DNA from: Rhodothermales bacterium
Lineage (GTDB): Bacteria; Bacteroidota; Rhodothermia; Rhodothermales; UBA10348
Assembly (NCBI GenBank): GCA_024711125.1
Contig: JANJTM010000023.1
Coordinates: 1-39,978, forward strand
Direction of reading: 5' to 3'
Length of the DNA: 39,978 bases
The translations under genes were made by a program, and so were the position numbers. Shown piece after piece: positions 15,444 through 23,737 of this stretch (positions are counted from its first letter, which is position 1; each line of letters begins with the position of its first letter). Under the pieces are notes generated by a model, which saw nothing but the letters and a program-made list of their open reading frames with translations, was not told the DNA's origin and searched no databases.

Positions 15444-17540
15444 ATGAAGCGATTGGGAATGGCGATCTGGGTCGGTGCCCTGATCGCGACGATGGTCCCC
15501 TCGTCGGCGGCGCAGACGGTGAGTGCCGAGGCAAGCGACCTGGACAACGGCAAGATGTGGCTCTTCGAGAATCCGCCGCTCGACTACCTGGAGGCGACGT
15601 ACGGCTTCCGCCCCGACGCCGCCTGGCTGGAGCGGGCCCGCCTGAGCGCGCTGCGCATTCCCGGGTGCTCCGCGTCGTTCGTCTCCCCCAACGGGCTCGT
15701 CGTGACGAACCACCACTGCGTTCGCGGGCGCCTGCCGGCGATCCAGCGGGAGGGGGAGACCCTGCTCGACGACGGGTTCCGGGCGGCGAGCCTGGACGAG
15801 GAACGCCGCATTCCCGGCTTCTACGCCGACCAGCTGCTTCGCATCGAGGACGTGACCGCCGAGATCGATGCCGCCGCCGCGACGGCGCAGACCGACGCCG
15901 AGCGCGCCGACGCCCGGCAGGCCGCCGCGACGGCCGTCCAGGCCCGGCTTTCGGCTTCCCGCGCGCCGGGCGACAGCCTGGTCGTCGAGGTCGTACCGCT
16001 CTACCAGGGCGGCAAGACCTCGGCCTACGTCTTTCGCCGGTTCATCGACGTGCGCTTCGTGATGGCGGTCGAACTCCAGGCCGGTTTCTTCGGCGGCGAC
16101 GGCGACAACTTCACCTATCCGCGCTATGCGCTGGACTACTCGTTCCTGCGGGTCTACGGTCCGGACGGCAGGCCGATGGCGACGCCGCACCACTTCACCT
16201 TTTCCGACGCCGGCGTGCAGGAAGGAGACCTCGTCTTCGTGATCGGAAACCCGGGCTCCACGTCGCGGCAGTTGACCGTGGCCCAACTCGAGTACCTGCG
16301 GGACGTGCAGGTCGCCGTTCGGGCCCGTTCGCTGACGTCCCGCCTCGGGGCGTACCGCGCGTTCTACGCGGCCGATCCCGTCACCGGGGAGGCGATGGAC
16401 CTGCGCAACGTGATGTTCGGCATCTCGAACAGCGAGAAGGCCTTCGTAGGACGGGCCGAGGCGCTGCAGGAGCCCTGGGTGATCGCGCGCCGCGCCGACG
16501 ACGAGAAGCGGTTCCGCGACGCGATCGCCGCCGATCCGGCGCTCGCCGTGCGGTTCGGAGGGGTGCACGACGCCATTGCGGCCGTGGTCGCCGAGCAGCG
16601 CACGATGGCCGTCGAAACCGCGGCGTTCGAGGCACTGGGCGCGGCGCGGCTGGCCGCTGGGTTCGAACAGCGCATGATGCAGGCCTGGGCGCTGCTTTCC
16701 GACGCGCCCGGATCGGAACGTGCCCGGCGCACGCGCGAGCGGCTGATGCAGTCGGCGGACTATCCGGCAGCGCTCGAGGCGTCGCTCTGGAACCTGCGTA
16801 TCGAGGACTGGAAGCGGGTATTGCCGGCCGACGACCCCATCCTGGCCGCGCTCGACGGGCTGCCGGGAAGCTCCGCACTCGCGTCGGCGGCCGGCACGAA
16901 GGCGGCCCTGGAGGCCGGAACGCTCACGATGGAAGACCCCGGGATGCGCCTGGCTTCGGTCCTCATGCCCCGCTTCGCCGCGTGGCAATCGGCCATGGCA
17001 GGCCTCTCGGCCCGTCTCGCCGACCTGCAGCGCGAGATCGGCAAGGCCCGTTTCGCCGTCTACGGCGTCGCGGTGCCCCCCGATGCCACCTTCTCGCCGC
17101 GATTCACCGACGGCGTCGTCCGCGGATACGAGTACAACGGAACGCTCGCGCCCGCGTATACCACGCTCTTCGGCATGTACGACCGGCACTACTCGTTCGC
17201 GGGACATCCCGATTGGGCGCTGCCGGACCGGCTCGCGAGCCCCCCGCCGGGATTGGACCTCGGCACGCCGCTCAATTTCGCCTCGACGAGCGATACGATC
17301 GGGGGCAATTCCGGGTCGCCGGCAGTCACGAAGGACCTGGCGCTCGTCGGCCTGAACTTCGACCGCAACATCGAGGGGCTGGTGCGCGACTACCTGTACC
17401 TGCCCGAGCGCGGTCGCAACGTGATGGTGGACATGCGCGCCGTGAAGGCCACGCTGGACCACGTGTACGATCTCGACCGGGTCGTCCTCGAGCTGACCAC
17501 GGGGCGGCTCGTGGCCACCGAGGCCGAGGCCGACCGGTAG
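15444..17540 (+). CDS. S46 family dipeptidyl-peptidase, DPP11-like
   Basis: A secreted serine exopeptidase that removes dipeptides from peptide N-termini, acting in the periplasm or at the cell surface. The signal peptide (MKRLGMAIWVGALIATMVPSSAAQ) is cut near residue 23. It has 698 residues, normal for S46 (about 700-720). The chymotrypsin-like triad is His90/His91 in VVTNHHC, Asp221 in GGDGDNFTYPR and Ser623 in TIGGNSGSPAV. Arg641 in GLNFDRNIEG is 18 residues after the catalytic serine, the spacing of Ser655 and Arg673 in Porphyromonas gingivalis DPP11; that arginine selects Asp/Glu at P1, while DPP7 has glycine. Acidic specificity is thus predicted, not shown. Stop is 1 bp from the convergent SDR stop. 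Confidence 0.94.
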   Translation: MKRLGMAIWVGALIATMVPSSAAQTVSAEASDLDNGKMWLFENPPLDYLEATYGFRPDAAWLERARLSALRIPGCSASFVSPNGLVVTNHHCVRGRLPAIQREGETLLDDGFRAASLDEERRIPGFYADQLLRIEDVTAEIDAAAATAQTDAERADARQAAATAVQARLSASRAPGDSLVVEVVPLYQGGKTSAYVFRRFIDVRFVMAVELQAGFFGGDGDNFTYPRYALDYSFLRVYGPDGRPMATPHHFTFSDAGVQEGDLVFVIGNPGSTSRQLTVAQLEYLRDVQVAVRARSLTSRLGAYRAFYAADPVTGEAMDLRNVMFGISNSEKAFVGRAEALQEPWVIARRADDEKRFRDAIAADPALAVRFGGVHDAIAAVVAEQRTMAVETAAFEALGAARLAAGFEQRMMQAWALLSDAPGSERARRTRERLMQSADYPAALEASLWNLRIEDWKRVLPADDPILAALDGLPGSSALASAAGTKAALEAGTLTMEDPGMRLASVLMPRFAAWQSAMAGLSARLADLQREIGKARFAVYGVAVPPDATFSPRFTDGVVRGYEYNGTLAPAYTTLFGMYDRHYSFAGHPDWALPDRLASPPPGLDLGTPLNFASTSDTIGGNSGSPAVTKDLALVGLNFDRNIEGLVRDYLYLPERGRNVMVDMRAVKATLDHVYDLDRVVLELTTGRLVATEAEADR

Positions 17541-17541
17541 C

Positions 17542-18336
17542 TCATCCCGGCCGGTAGCCGCGGACGATGCGTCGCAGCAGGGCGGGAACGAAGCGGAACA
17601 GGGTGATCCCGACGATCTCGGCGCCGCCGATGGCCACCTCGGCGCGGCGTCGATCGATCGCGCGCAGCGCCTTGCGCGCGAACACGTCGGCGTCCATGCC
17701 CCGTTCCTGCTGCCCGTCCATGACCGCGTGGCTCGACCCGTCGGCATGCAGGGCGTGGATCGAGATGTCGGTGCGCACGTAACCCGGGCAGAGGATCGTG
17801 ATCGAGACCCCGCGGTCGGCCAGCTCGGCCCGCAGGCTCTCGAACCAGCCGTGCAGGGCGTGTTTGGACGCGGCATACGTGGACCGCAGCGGCGTTCCGA
17901 TGCGACCCATCACCGACGACACGACGACGATCTGCCCCGATCGGCGCGCGACCATGGAGGGCACGACCGCGCGCGTGGTGGCCACGTGCCCGAAGAAGTT
18001 CACCTCCATGATGCGCCGAACGACCTCGAGATCGGTCTCCAGGGCGCCCGCGCGCTGGCTGATGCCCCCGTTGAGCACCAGTACGTCCACCGGGCCAAGG
18101 TCCAGCACCTGTTTCGCCGCCGTCTCGATGGCCGACGGGTCGGCGAGGTCGATCGGAACGACGACCGCTTCGGATCCGGTTGCGAGCGAACGGGCGACGC
18201 TTTCGAGGGCACCAGGGCGCCGGGAGGAGAGCACGCAGCGCGCGCCGCCCGCCGCGAACGCACGCGCGAGCGCCGCACCGATTCCCGTGGAAGCCCCGAC
18301 GATCCACACGGTGCGCCGGCGAGGAGCATCACCCAT
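17542..18336 (-). CDS. Short-chain dehydrogenase, DHRS7-like
   Basis: A 264-residue SDR. The cofactor motif is GASTGIGAAL at about residues 14-23; the usual NNAG is replaced by LNGGISQRA near residue 88; the catalytic serine is in VVVSSVMGRIG and the YAASK motif near residue 156. After the catalytic helix the sequence (ILCPGYVRTDISIHALHADGS) resembles the membrane-associated DHRS7/DltE branch, and the C-terminus has a hydrophobic stretch with several arginines (GITLFRFVPALLRRIVRGYRPG) that may sit at a membrane. The substrate is unknown. The ATG at 18336 touches the promoter-like element of the divergent unknown gene, so the two promoters overlap. Confidence 0.88.
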   Translation of the reverse strand: MGDAPRRRTVWIVGASTGIGAALARAFAAGGARCVLSSRRPGALESVARSLATGSEAVVVPIDLADPSAIETAAKQVLDLGPVDVLVLNGGISQRAGALETDLEVVRRIMEVNFFGHVATTRAVVPSMVARRSGQIVVVSSVMGRIGTPLRSTYAASKHALHGWFESLRAELADRGVSITILCPGYVRTDISIHALHADGSSHAVMDGQQERGMDADVFARKALRAIDRRRAEVAIGGAEIVGITLFRFVPALLRRIVRGYRPG

Positions 18337-18344
18337 TATATTCC
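18337..18344 (+). promoter_or_regulatory. Candidate -7 element before the unknown-yqgE pair
   Basis: TATATTCC is 16 bp before the ATG at 18361 and directly abuts the divergent SDR start codon. It is identical to the element before the HIT gene (21315-21322). Confidence 0.4.
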
Positions 18345-18360
18345 GAGCGTTTCCTTGTTG

Positions 18361-18831
18361 ATGACATCTTTCATGGGGCGCATCGTCGGTTCGGGGGACA
18401 CGCCGTCCAAACGTCGGTCTGCGCACGAGCGTTCGTGTGCCGAGGTCCTGCGACGGCTTGCCGAGCGCAGCACGTTCGACGAGGAGGCGCTCGACATGGC
18501 CGCGTTCCTCGTGTTCTCGCTGCGCGGAATCTACGCGACGATCGACGAAAGCGCCGGGGCCTGGGACGATCGCGACTACTGGCGCAAGGCCGAGGCCCTG
18601 CGCGAGAAATACCGTTGGGCCCAGGTGAAGGCCGACGAACTCGAGGCGCTGCTCAAGGCAGGTTCGACCTCGCGCGTTCCGGACTTCCTGATCTCGATCG
18701 TTCCCCATTTTGCCCACGTCACGGTCGTCGCCCTGACGCGCGACGCAGACTGGTGGTGCGGGGCGTGGAAAGCGCTGGCGCGGCAGGCCGGCGCGAACCG
18801 GGCGGGTGCGGTCTCGGAGGCCCGGGGATGA
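18361..18831 (+). CDS. Unknown alpha-helical protein coupled to YqgE
   Basis: I do not recognise this 156-residue protein. It has no signal peptide and no clear membrane segment. The first 30 residues are basic and Ser/Arg-rich; the middle (residues 40-100) is predicted helical and acidic, with FDEEALDMAAFLVFSLRGIYATIDESAGAW and then a charged helix KAEALREKYRWAQVKADELEALL; the end has PHFAHVTVVALTRDADWWCGAW. It is tryptophan-rich (five Trp). The start is taken as the ATG at 18361; the ATG at 18373 is an alternative. Its stop overlaps the yqgE start (ATGA), so the two proteins are made together and may work together. Codon use is like its neighbours, and the overlap supports it as real. Confidence 0.75.
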   Translation: MTSFMGRIVGSGDTPSKRRSAHERSCAEVLRRLAERSTFDEEALDMAAFLVFSLRGIYATIDESAGAWDDRDYWRKAEALREKYRWAQVKADELEALLKAGSTSRVPDFLISIVPHFAHVTVVALTRDADWWCGAWKALARQAGANRAGAVSEARG

Positions 18832-19397
18832 GCGAGACTGCGGGCCGCACGGCTGCCGTGACCGGCTCCCTGCTCGTGGCGGCGCCCGGGCTGGAGGACC
18901 CGAACTTCCGCCGGACGGTGATCCTCTTGTGTGAGCACGGTTCGGCGGGCTCTTTCGGACTCGTCCTGAACCGCGTGCTCGCCGTACGTCCGGGCGACGT
19001 GTTCGACTCGCTCGAGCCGGTCCCGCACCCCATGGCCTACGGGGGGCCGGTCCAGCCGGACACGATGCATTTCCTTCACCGGCTCGGCGACCGGGTTCCG
19101 GACGGCGTGGAGCTGCCCGGCGGCGTGCATTGGGGTGGTGATTTCGAACGGCTGCAGGCCGTCATCGAAGCGAACGCGGGCCTGGCGGGACGCGCCCGCT
19201 TTTTTCTCGGCTACGCCGGGTGGACCGCGGGCCAGCTCGACGACGAGGTGGCCGAGGGATCGTGGATTGCCACCTCCGCCAGGGTTGACGACGTGTTTCC
19301 GGTCTCCCCGGAAACCCTGTGGCGGGATACCATGCTGCGACTGGGCGGCGAATTCGCGCTCTGGGCCAATACGCCCGCCGACATCCGCACGAACTGA
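18828..19397 (+). CDS. yqgE: YqgE/AlgH family protein
   Basis: A 189-residue member of the YqgE/AlgH family (UPF0301), small cytoplasmic proteins of unsettled function; in Pseudomonas AlgH affects alginate regulation. Typical family features are the N-terminal GSLLVAAPGLEDPNFRRTVILLCEH, SFGLVLNR, a YGGPVQPDTMHFLH block near residue 65 and FFLGYAGWTAGQLDDEVAEGSW near residue 125. It overlaps the preceding unknown gene by 4 bp. It converges with the third SDR, 3 bp apart. Confidence 0.92.
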   Translation: MSETAGRTAAVTGSLLVAAPGLEDPNFRRTVILLCEHGSAGSFGLVLNRVLAVRPGDVFDSLEPVPHPMAYGGPVQPDTMHFLHRLGDRVPDGVELPGGVHWGGDFERLQAVIEANAGLAGRARFFLGYAGWTAGQLDDEVAEGSWIATSARVDDVFPVSPETLWRDTMLRLGGEFALWANTPADIRTN

Positions 19398-19400
19398 CGG

Positions 19401-20114
19401 TCAGAGGTCGCCCAGCTGCGGACGCACGAGCAGCTCCTCGACGACCGTCCGGTCAGACATCGAGCACGCCGAAACGACGGCGGCCGCGATATCCTCGGCC
19501 GGCATGAAACGCTCGTCGGGCAGGTCGACGCCGTCCCAGGACGGCGTTAGCGTGGCTCCCGCCAGCACGGTGGTCACACGGATTCCGACCGAGCGGGTTT
19601 CCTCGCGCACCGAACGCGCGAGGCCGAGGAGGCCGTGCTTGGCCGCACAGTACGCGGCGCCGGAGGGATAGCCCTTGATCGAGGCCGTCGAGCCCATGAA
19701 GACCAGGTGGCCCCCGCCCGCGCCGATCATCGCCGGAAGCAGCGAGCGCGTGACGAGGAATGCCGAAGTGAGGTTGACGTCGACCTGGCGCCGGAAGGCC
19801 TCGGCAGACAGCTCCAGCACGCCTCCCGGCTCGAACGCGCCGGCGTTGTTGACCAGGACGGTGGGGGCGCCGAAGGTGCGCAGGATCGTGTCGGCGGCAG
19901 AAGCGACCTGGCGGTCATCGGTGACGTCGCACGGGACCACGACCGTGTCGGCACCGTGTCCCGCGCACGCTGCCGCCGTGCGATGCAGGCCGTCCCGGTT
20001 GCGCGCGACGAGCGCGATCCGTGTCCCCGGGACGGCGGCGAACGCGACGGCCACGGCCGCGCCGATGCCCTGGCTGGCTCCCGTGACGACGATGCGGTGT
20101 CCGGCGGTCGGCAT
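19401..20114 (-). CDS. Short-chain dehydrogenase in the pterin operon (possible sepiapterin-type reductase)
   Basis: A 237-residue SDR with cofactor motif TGASQGIG (residues 12-19), NNAG near 92, catalytic serine in GSTASIKGYPSG and YCAAK near 152. It is the last gene of a tight operon after PTPS and GTP cyclohydrolase I, only 3 bp from folE. Sepiapterin reductase, which turns 6-pyruvoyl-tetrahydropterin into tetrahydrobiopterin, is an SDR, so by position this is a candidate. Sequence alone does not separate it from 3-ketoacyl reductase-like SDRs, so the role is inferred from context. Confidence 0.85.
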   Translation of the reverse strand: MPTAGHRIVVTGASQGIGAAVAVAFAAVPGTRIALVARNRDGLHRTAAACAGHGADTVVVPCDVTDDRQVASAADTILRTFGAPTVLVNNAGAFEPGGVLELSAEAFRRQVDVNLTSAFLVTRSLLPAMIGAGGGHLVFMGSTASIKGYPSGAAYCAAKHGLLGLARSVREETRSVGIRVTTVLAGATLTPSWDGVDLPDERFMPAEDIAAAVVSACSMSDRTVVEELLVRPQLGDL

Positions 20115-20117
20115 GGC

Positions 20118-20777
20118 TCAGGCTCGGCCGGAGGAAATCAGGCGCATGAACTCTGAGCGCGTGCTCGTCGAGTCGAGAAACTCTCCCGACATCGCGCTGG
20201 TCGTGGTGACCGAGTGCTGCTTCTGCACACCCCTCATCACCATGCACAGATGCGTGGCCTCGATCACGACGGCAACTCCGACCGGCTTGAGCACGTCCTG
20301 GATCGCGTTGCGGATCTGGATCGTCAGCCGTTCCTGCACCTGCAGGCGGCGCGAATAGACGTCGACGATGCGCGGAATCTTGCTGAGCCCCACGACGTGG
20401 CCGTTCGGGATATAGGCGATGTGCGCCTTGCCGAAGAACGGCAGCATGTGGTGCTCGCAGAGGCTGTAGAGCTCGATGTCCTTGACCAGGATCATCTCGC
20501 TGTAGTCCTCGGCGAACAGCGCGCTCGTCAGGATCTGCCGGGGATCCTGGGAATAGCCCTGCGTCAGGAACTGGTAGGCCTTGGCGACCCGTTCCGGAGT
20601 CTTGAGCAGACCCTCCCGCTCCGGATTTTCTCCCAGGCGGGCCAGGATGCCGTGCACGTGATCCGCGAGGTCGGCGGTGGCGGCGGGATCGTAGTGATGC
20701 TCGGCCTGGTAGAGGGATTCTTCGATTTCCACGGTTTCGGTCCGGTAGGGTGGTGCGACGGGCGTGCAGTCATTCAC
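20118..20777 (-). CDS. folE: GTP cyclohydrolase I
   Basis: Converts GTP to 7,8-dihydroneopterin triphosphate, the first step to folate, biopterin and queuosine precursors. The 219-residue length is normal. The zinc ligands are Cys107 and His110 in [12 protein letters not shown] and Cys178 in [30 protein letters not shown] and the C-terminal [15 protein letters not shown] are typical. The start is a GTG at 20777 that overlaps the end of the PTPS gene by 8 bp, showing translational coupling. It lies in the middle of a PTPS-folE-SDR operon. Confidence 0.96.
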   Translation of the reverse strand: MNDCTPVAPPYRTETVEIEESLYQAEHHYDPAATADLADHVHGILARLGENPEREGLLKTPERVAKAYQFLTQGYSQDPRQILTSALFAEDYSEMILVKDIELYSLCEHHMLPFFGKAHIAYIPNGHVVGLSKIPRIVDVYSRRLQVQERLTIQIRNAIQDVLKPVGVAVVIEATHLCMVMRGVQKQHSVTTTSAMSGEFLDSTSTRSEFMRLISSGRA

Positions 20778-21183
20778 CGCGGTATTCCGCGAAGTTGCGC
20801 TCGGTCTCGTACAGCTTCAGCGAGTGGAGGTGTCCCGCGGGCAGACAGCCCTCGAGCCGATTCCAGAAAGCGACGACCAGGTTCTCGCTCGAGGGCAGGA
20901 TGCCCGCGAGGAAGTCCACGTCGAGATTGAGGTTCGCATGGTCGACGTGCCGCACGATGCGTTCCTCGACGATGGAACGCAGCGTTCCCAGGTCGATGAC
21001 GTACCCCGTTTCGGGGTCGGGCTCCCCCGCGACGGTCACTTCGAGGACGTAATTGTGCCCGTGCCAGTTCGGGTTGTTGCAGGGACCGAACGTCGACCGG
21101 TTCCAATCGTCGTCCCGACGTGCGTTGTGCAGGCGGTGGGCCGCGTTGAAGTGCACGCGGCGCGTCACGTAAACCGTGGGCAT
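20770..21183 (-). CDS. 6-pyruvoyl-tetrahydropterin synthase family protein
   Basis: A 137-residue enzyme acting on dihydroneopterin triphosphate, the folE product. Zinc ligands are His16 (FNAAHRL), His41 and His43 (HGHNY); the catalytic Cys35 lies in [14 protein letters not shown], and the Asp81-His82 pair in RHVDHANLN completes the relay. The NNPN-x-HGHNY loop and the following [15 protein letters not shown] closely follow the animal PTPS pattern (NNPNGHGHNY), with Trp40 in place of Gly. QueD enzymes of queuosine synthesis share the fold, so 6-carboxytetrahydropterin synthase is the main alternative. The ATG at 21183 starts at the first beta strand; the frame extends upstream through the divergent promoter and is not used. 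First gene of the operon. Confidence 0.9.
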   Translation of the reverse strand: MPTVYVTRRVHFNAAHRLHNARRDDDWNRSTFGPCNNPNWHGHNYVLEVTVAGEPDPETGYVIDLGTLRSIVEERIVRHVDHANLNLDVDFLAGILPSSENLVVAFWNRLEGCLPAGHLHSLKLYETERNFAEYRGE

Positions 21184-21314
21184 GGTCGGCTGGGTCGTTG
21201 GCCGGGGCGGAAGGCTCGACTCGCCCCGTTCCCGAACTCGTCGGGCTGGATCCTTGGGTGTTCCCGGCAGCCGGACCGTTACCGCACGGCCCTGCCGGCA
21301 GTCGTTGCAGAAGG

Positions 21315-21322
21315 TATATTCC
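21315..21322 (+). promoter_or_regulatory. Candidate -7 element before the HIT gene
   Basis: TATATTCC lies 21 bp before the ATG at 21344, in the divergent gap with the pterin operon. Same sequence and similar spacing as the element at 18337. Confidence 0.4.
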
Positions 21323-21343
21323 GAACGCCGAACCCCGTGTGCC

Positions 21344-21688
21344 ATGGCCGAAAAAACCCTGTTCCAGCGAATTGCCGACCGCGAGATCCCGGCGCAGATC
21401 GTCTACGAGGACGACTGGTGCGTGGCATTCCGCGACATCTCGCCGCAGGCGCCCACGCACGTACTCGTGGTGCCGCGCAAACCGGTACCGACGCTCGATG
21501 ACCTAGAGGACGCCGACGCCGAGGTCATGGGGCGGGTCCTGTTGGCGGCCCGCAACGTCGCGCGGCAGGAAGGTCTTTCCGGGGGGTGGCGGGCGGTCAT
21601 CAACTGTGGACCGGACGCGCAGCAGACCGTCTTCCACGTGCATCTGCACTTGCTGGGCGGGCGCAGGTTCACCTGGCCTCCCGGCTGA
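21344..21688 (+). CDS. HIT family nucleotide-binding protein (HinT-like)
   Basis: A 114-residue histidine-triad protein, a purine nucleoside phosphoramidase or related nucleotide hydrolase in the cytoplasm. The triad HVHLHLLGG is at residues 98-106, with the catalytic His100 or His102, and the N-terminal FQRIADREIPAQIVYEDD and HVLVVPRKPVPTLDDL are typical HinT (Ap4A hydrolase-like) sequence. Length is standard. First gene of a likely operon with the barrel protein, CoaE and the acyltransferase, although these functions are not obviously linked. Confidence 0.93.
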   Translation: MAEKTLFQRIADREIPAQIVYEDDWCVAFRDISPQAPTHVLVVPRKPVPTLDDLEDADAEVMGRVLLAARNVARQEGLSGGWRAVINCGPDAQQTVFHVHLHLLGGRRFTWPPG

Positions 21689-21695
21689 GCCGACC

Positions 21696-23705
21696 GTGCC
21701 CCGCCCCGCGCTCCCGGTCGCGCTGCTGCTCGTCGCGGCGCTCGCGACGCCGGTTTCGGCCCGCCAGGCGGGGCGCTACGAGGGCTCGTTCGAGCGGGAC
21801 GTGAACCGCTACCGCTGGATCGGGCTGCTCGAGGCTTCGCACACGGCGGGGCCCTGGCGGTTCTCGCTGCAGGACCGCTTCCGATCGGACGCGTTCCTGC
21901 TTTTCGACGATCGACTCAGTTTCCGCGACGAGAACGTGGCCGTGGCGACGGGCGATCGCCGGCTTGCCGACGCGGTTCGACTGCGGTTCGTCGCCCGTTC
22001 CGACTGGTTCAGCCTGAGCCGCGTCTCGAACCTGGCGGGCTTCGCCGGGCTCTCGCTCGGAAGACCGGGCGGAATCGTCGTGGAGCCCATGCTGGGCGTG
22101 GCGAGCGACCGGCGCCCCGGCGCCCCCGTCGCGGCCGGACCGGCGCCCATGCGCACGGACACGGGTCCCGCGGTGGCGCTGCGGGCGACGCTTCCGGCGA
22201 TAGAAACCGGTGGATACGTGCTGCAGGGGACCGGCGACGCGGCCTGGCATCGCATCGAACCGCGGCGTTCCGGTGGCGCGAGACTCGCCGTCGCGGCCCG
22301 GCGCCGCTTCGAGAGCACGACGCTGCGGGCCGAGTGGCTGTCGGCTTCGAGCAGGCGCGATGCGTACCAGGCCGCATCGTTCCTGAACCGCGAGCCGACC
22401 CTTCGTTCGACCGAGTCGGTGGAATCGACCCGAAGCGATACGCTGGACCTTTCGGTCGGCGTCGAAGCCCCGCTCGCCGACGGGATCGCCATGGACGGAG
22501 TCGTCCGGTTTTCGTCGAACAACCGGTTCGTGCGCACGTTGCGCGCTCCGGCCGAGGCGCTCTTCTTCGATTCGGATTTCGGTCGCCGGGCGGGCGATCT
22601 CGCGACGAACCTTTCGGTGCGGCGCGGAAACGTGGAGGCCCGTTTCGGCGCCGAGGCCGGCGCCGAAACCGAGCGCCGCGGTCTCGCCAACGAGGAGGAC
22701 CTTCCGGCGGTGCAGGCGGCGCAGAAGCGGGACCTGCTGCGGCAGGCCGACTACGACCGCGGTTACCTCACGCTGCGGTTCGATGCGAGGGTCCCGCTGT
22801 CCCGGCGGACGATGCTGCAGGCAGACGGTTCGGCCAACGGCATCCGCCACGACACGCCCCTCATCAACCTGGACGACAGGGACGAGGTCTTCTACAACGG
22901 CCGGATCGGTCTCCTCTTCCGCCCCGACAGGACGTTGGACGTGGACGTACAGGCACTGGGCACGTGGTACCACACGGTCTATCTCAAGGCGGCCCGTTCG
23001 GCCGAGAACACGGTCCAACGCAGCCTGCGCCTACGTCCAACGGTGGCCTGGCGTCCCGACCGCGCGACGCGGGTGCAGTTGACGGGCGAGGTACGGGCGA
23101 CGTATACGGTGGACGATTTCGTGCTGCCCGGGCGACGTCCCAGCGACCAGTCGGCCCGCGAAATGCGCTACGACCTGGTGGTGGAGCGGAGGATCGAGCG
23201 AGGCATCCGGCTCCTGGCCGACGGGCGCTACAGCGACCTCCGGCTCGGCCGGTTCCTCCGCGACGCGTTTGCCGAGATCCCGTTCGACACCCTGCGCACC
23301 GGCGCGGCCTGGATACGGCTGCAGGTCGGAGAACGGGCCGTCGCCGAGATCGGCCTCCGGATCTTCGTGCGCAGCGATTTCGACCGGTCGGCGTCGGTGA
23401 CCTACACGCGGACGGGGCCGGACGGCCTTCCCTTGACCGATGTCTCGGGCACCCCGCTGCGTTCCTCCGTCACGCGTCCGGGTAGGGAGCGCATCCTCCA
23501 GTGGGGTCCCACGACGTCGGTGGACGTTCCGCTCACCGGGTCGTCGGTGCTGCGCATGGAGGGTTGGTACACCGTCCAACGCATCACGCGACGACTCTAC
23601 GGCGATCTGCCGGAGGAATCGGCCCCGTCGATACGCAAAGCCGCGTCCCGCGGCACCCGTACGACCATTCCGAACCTTTCCGTCTCGGTGGTGTGGAATT
23701 TCTGA
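21696..23705 (+). CDS. Large outer-membrane beta-barrel protein of unknown function
   Basis: A 669-residue secreted protein. From the GTG at 21696 the signal peptide is clear (PALPVALLLVAALATPVSARQ, cut after VSA). No named domain is recognised, but the whole mature part alternates polar and aromatic/hydrophobic residues with many short Arg/Thr-rich strands, and the last residue is Phe in NLSVSVVWNF, the signature of an outer-membrane barrel recognised by the BAM machinery. It has no TonB-box plug domain that I can see, so it is likely a simple porin-like or structural barrel. It follows the HIT gene by 7 bp. Confidence 0.72.
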   Translation: MPRPALPVALLLVAALATPVSARQAGRYEGSFERDVNRYRWIGLLEASHTAGPWRFSLQDRFRSDAFLLFDDRLSFRDENVAVATGDRRLADAVRLRFVARSDWFSLSRVSNLAGFAGLSLGRPGGIVVEPMLGVASDRRPGAPVAAGPAPMRTDTGPAVALRATLPAIETGGYVLQGTGDAAWHRIEPRRSGGARLAVAARRRFESTTLRAEWLSASSRRDAYQAASFLNREPTLRSTESVESTRSDTLDLSVGVEAPLADGIAMDGVVRFSSNNRFVRTLRAPAEALFFDSDFGRRAGDLATNLSVRRGNVEARFGAEAGAETERRGLANEEDLPAVQAAQKRDLLRQADYDRGYLTLRFDARVPLSRRTMLQADGSANGIRHDTPLINLDDRDEVFYNGRIGLLFRPDRTLDVDVQALGTWYHTVYLKAARSAENTVQRSLRLRPTVAWRPDRATRVQLTGEVRATYTVDDFVLPGRRPSDQSAREMRYDLVVERRIERGIRLLADGRYSDLRLGRFLRDAFAEIPFDTLRTGAAWIRLQVGERAVAEIGLRIFVRSDFDRSASVTYTRTGPDGLPLTDVSGTPLRSSVTRPGRERILQWGPTTSVDVPLTGSSVLRMEGWYTVQRITRRLYGDLPEESAPSIRKAASRGTRTTIPNLSVSVVWNF

Positions 23706-23737
23706 GGCCATAACGGGTCACGATAGGGAAGCGCGGC

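Noticed and set aside
14772-17876. 1034-codon open frame on the minus strand, and similar long frames at 105-1115, 1386-3200, 24455-26092 and 33315-35357
   Set aside because: They lie opposite or out of frame with well-supported genes, are Arg/Pro/Gly-rich as expected from GC-rich shadow frames, and show no domains.
20770-21345. Longer PTPS reading frame starting at 21345
   Set aside because: It runs through the divergent promoter and the start of the HIT gene; PTPS homology starts at the ATG at 21183.
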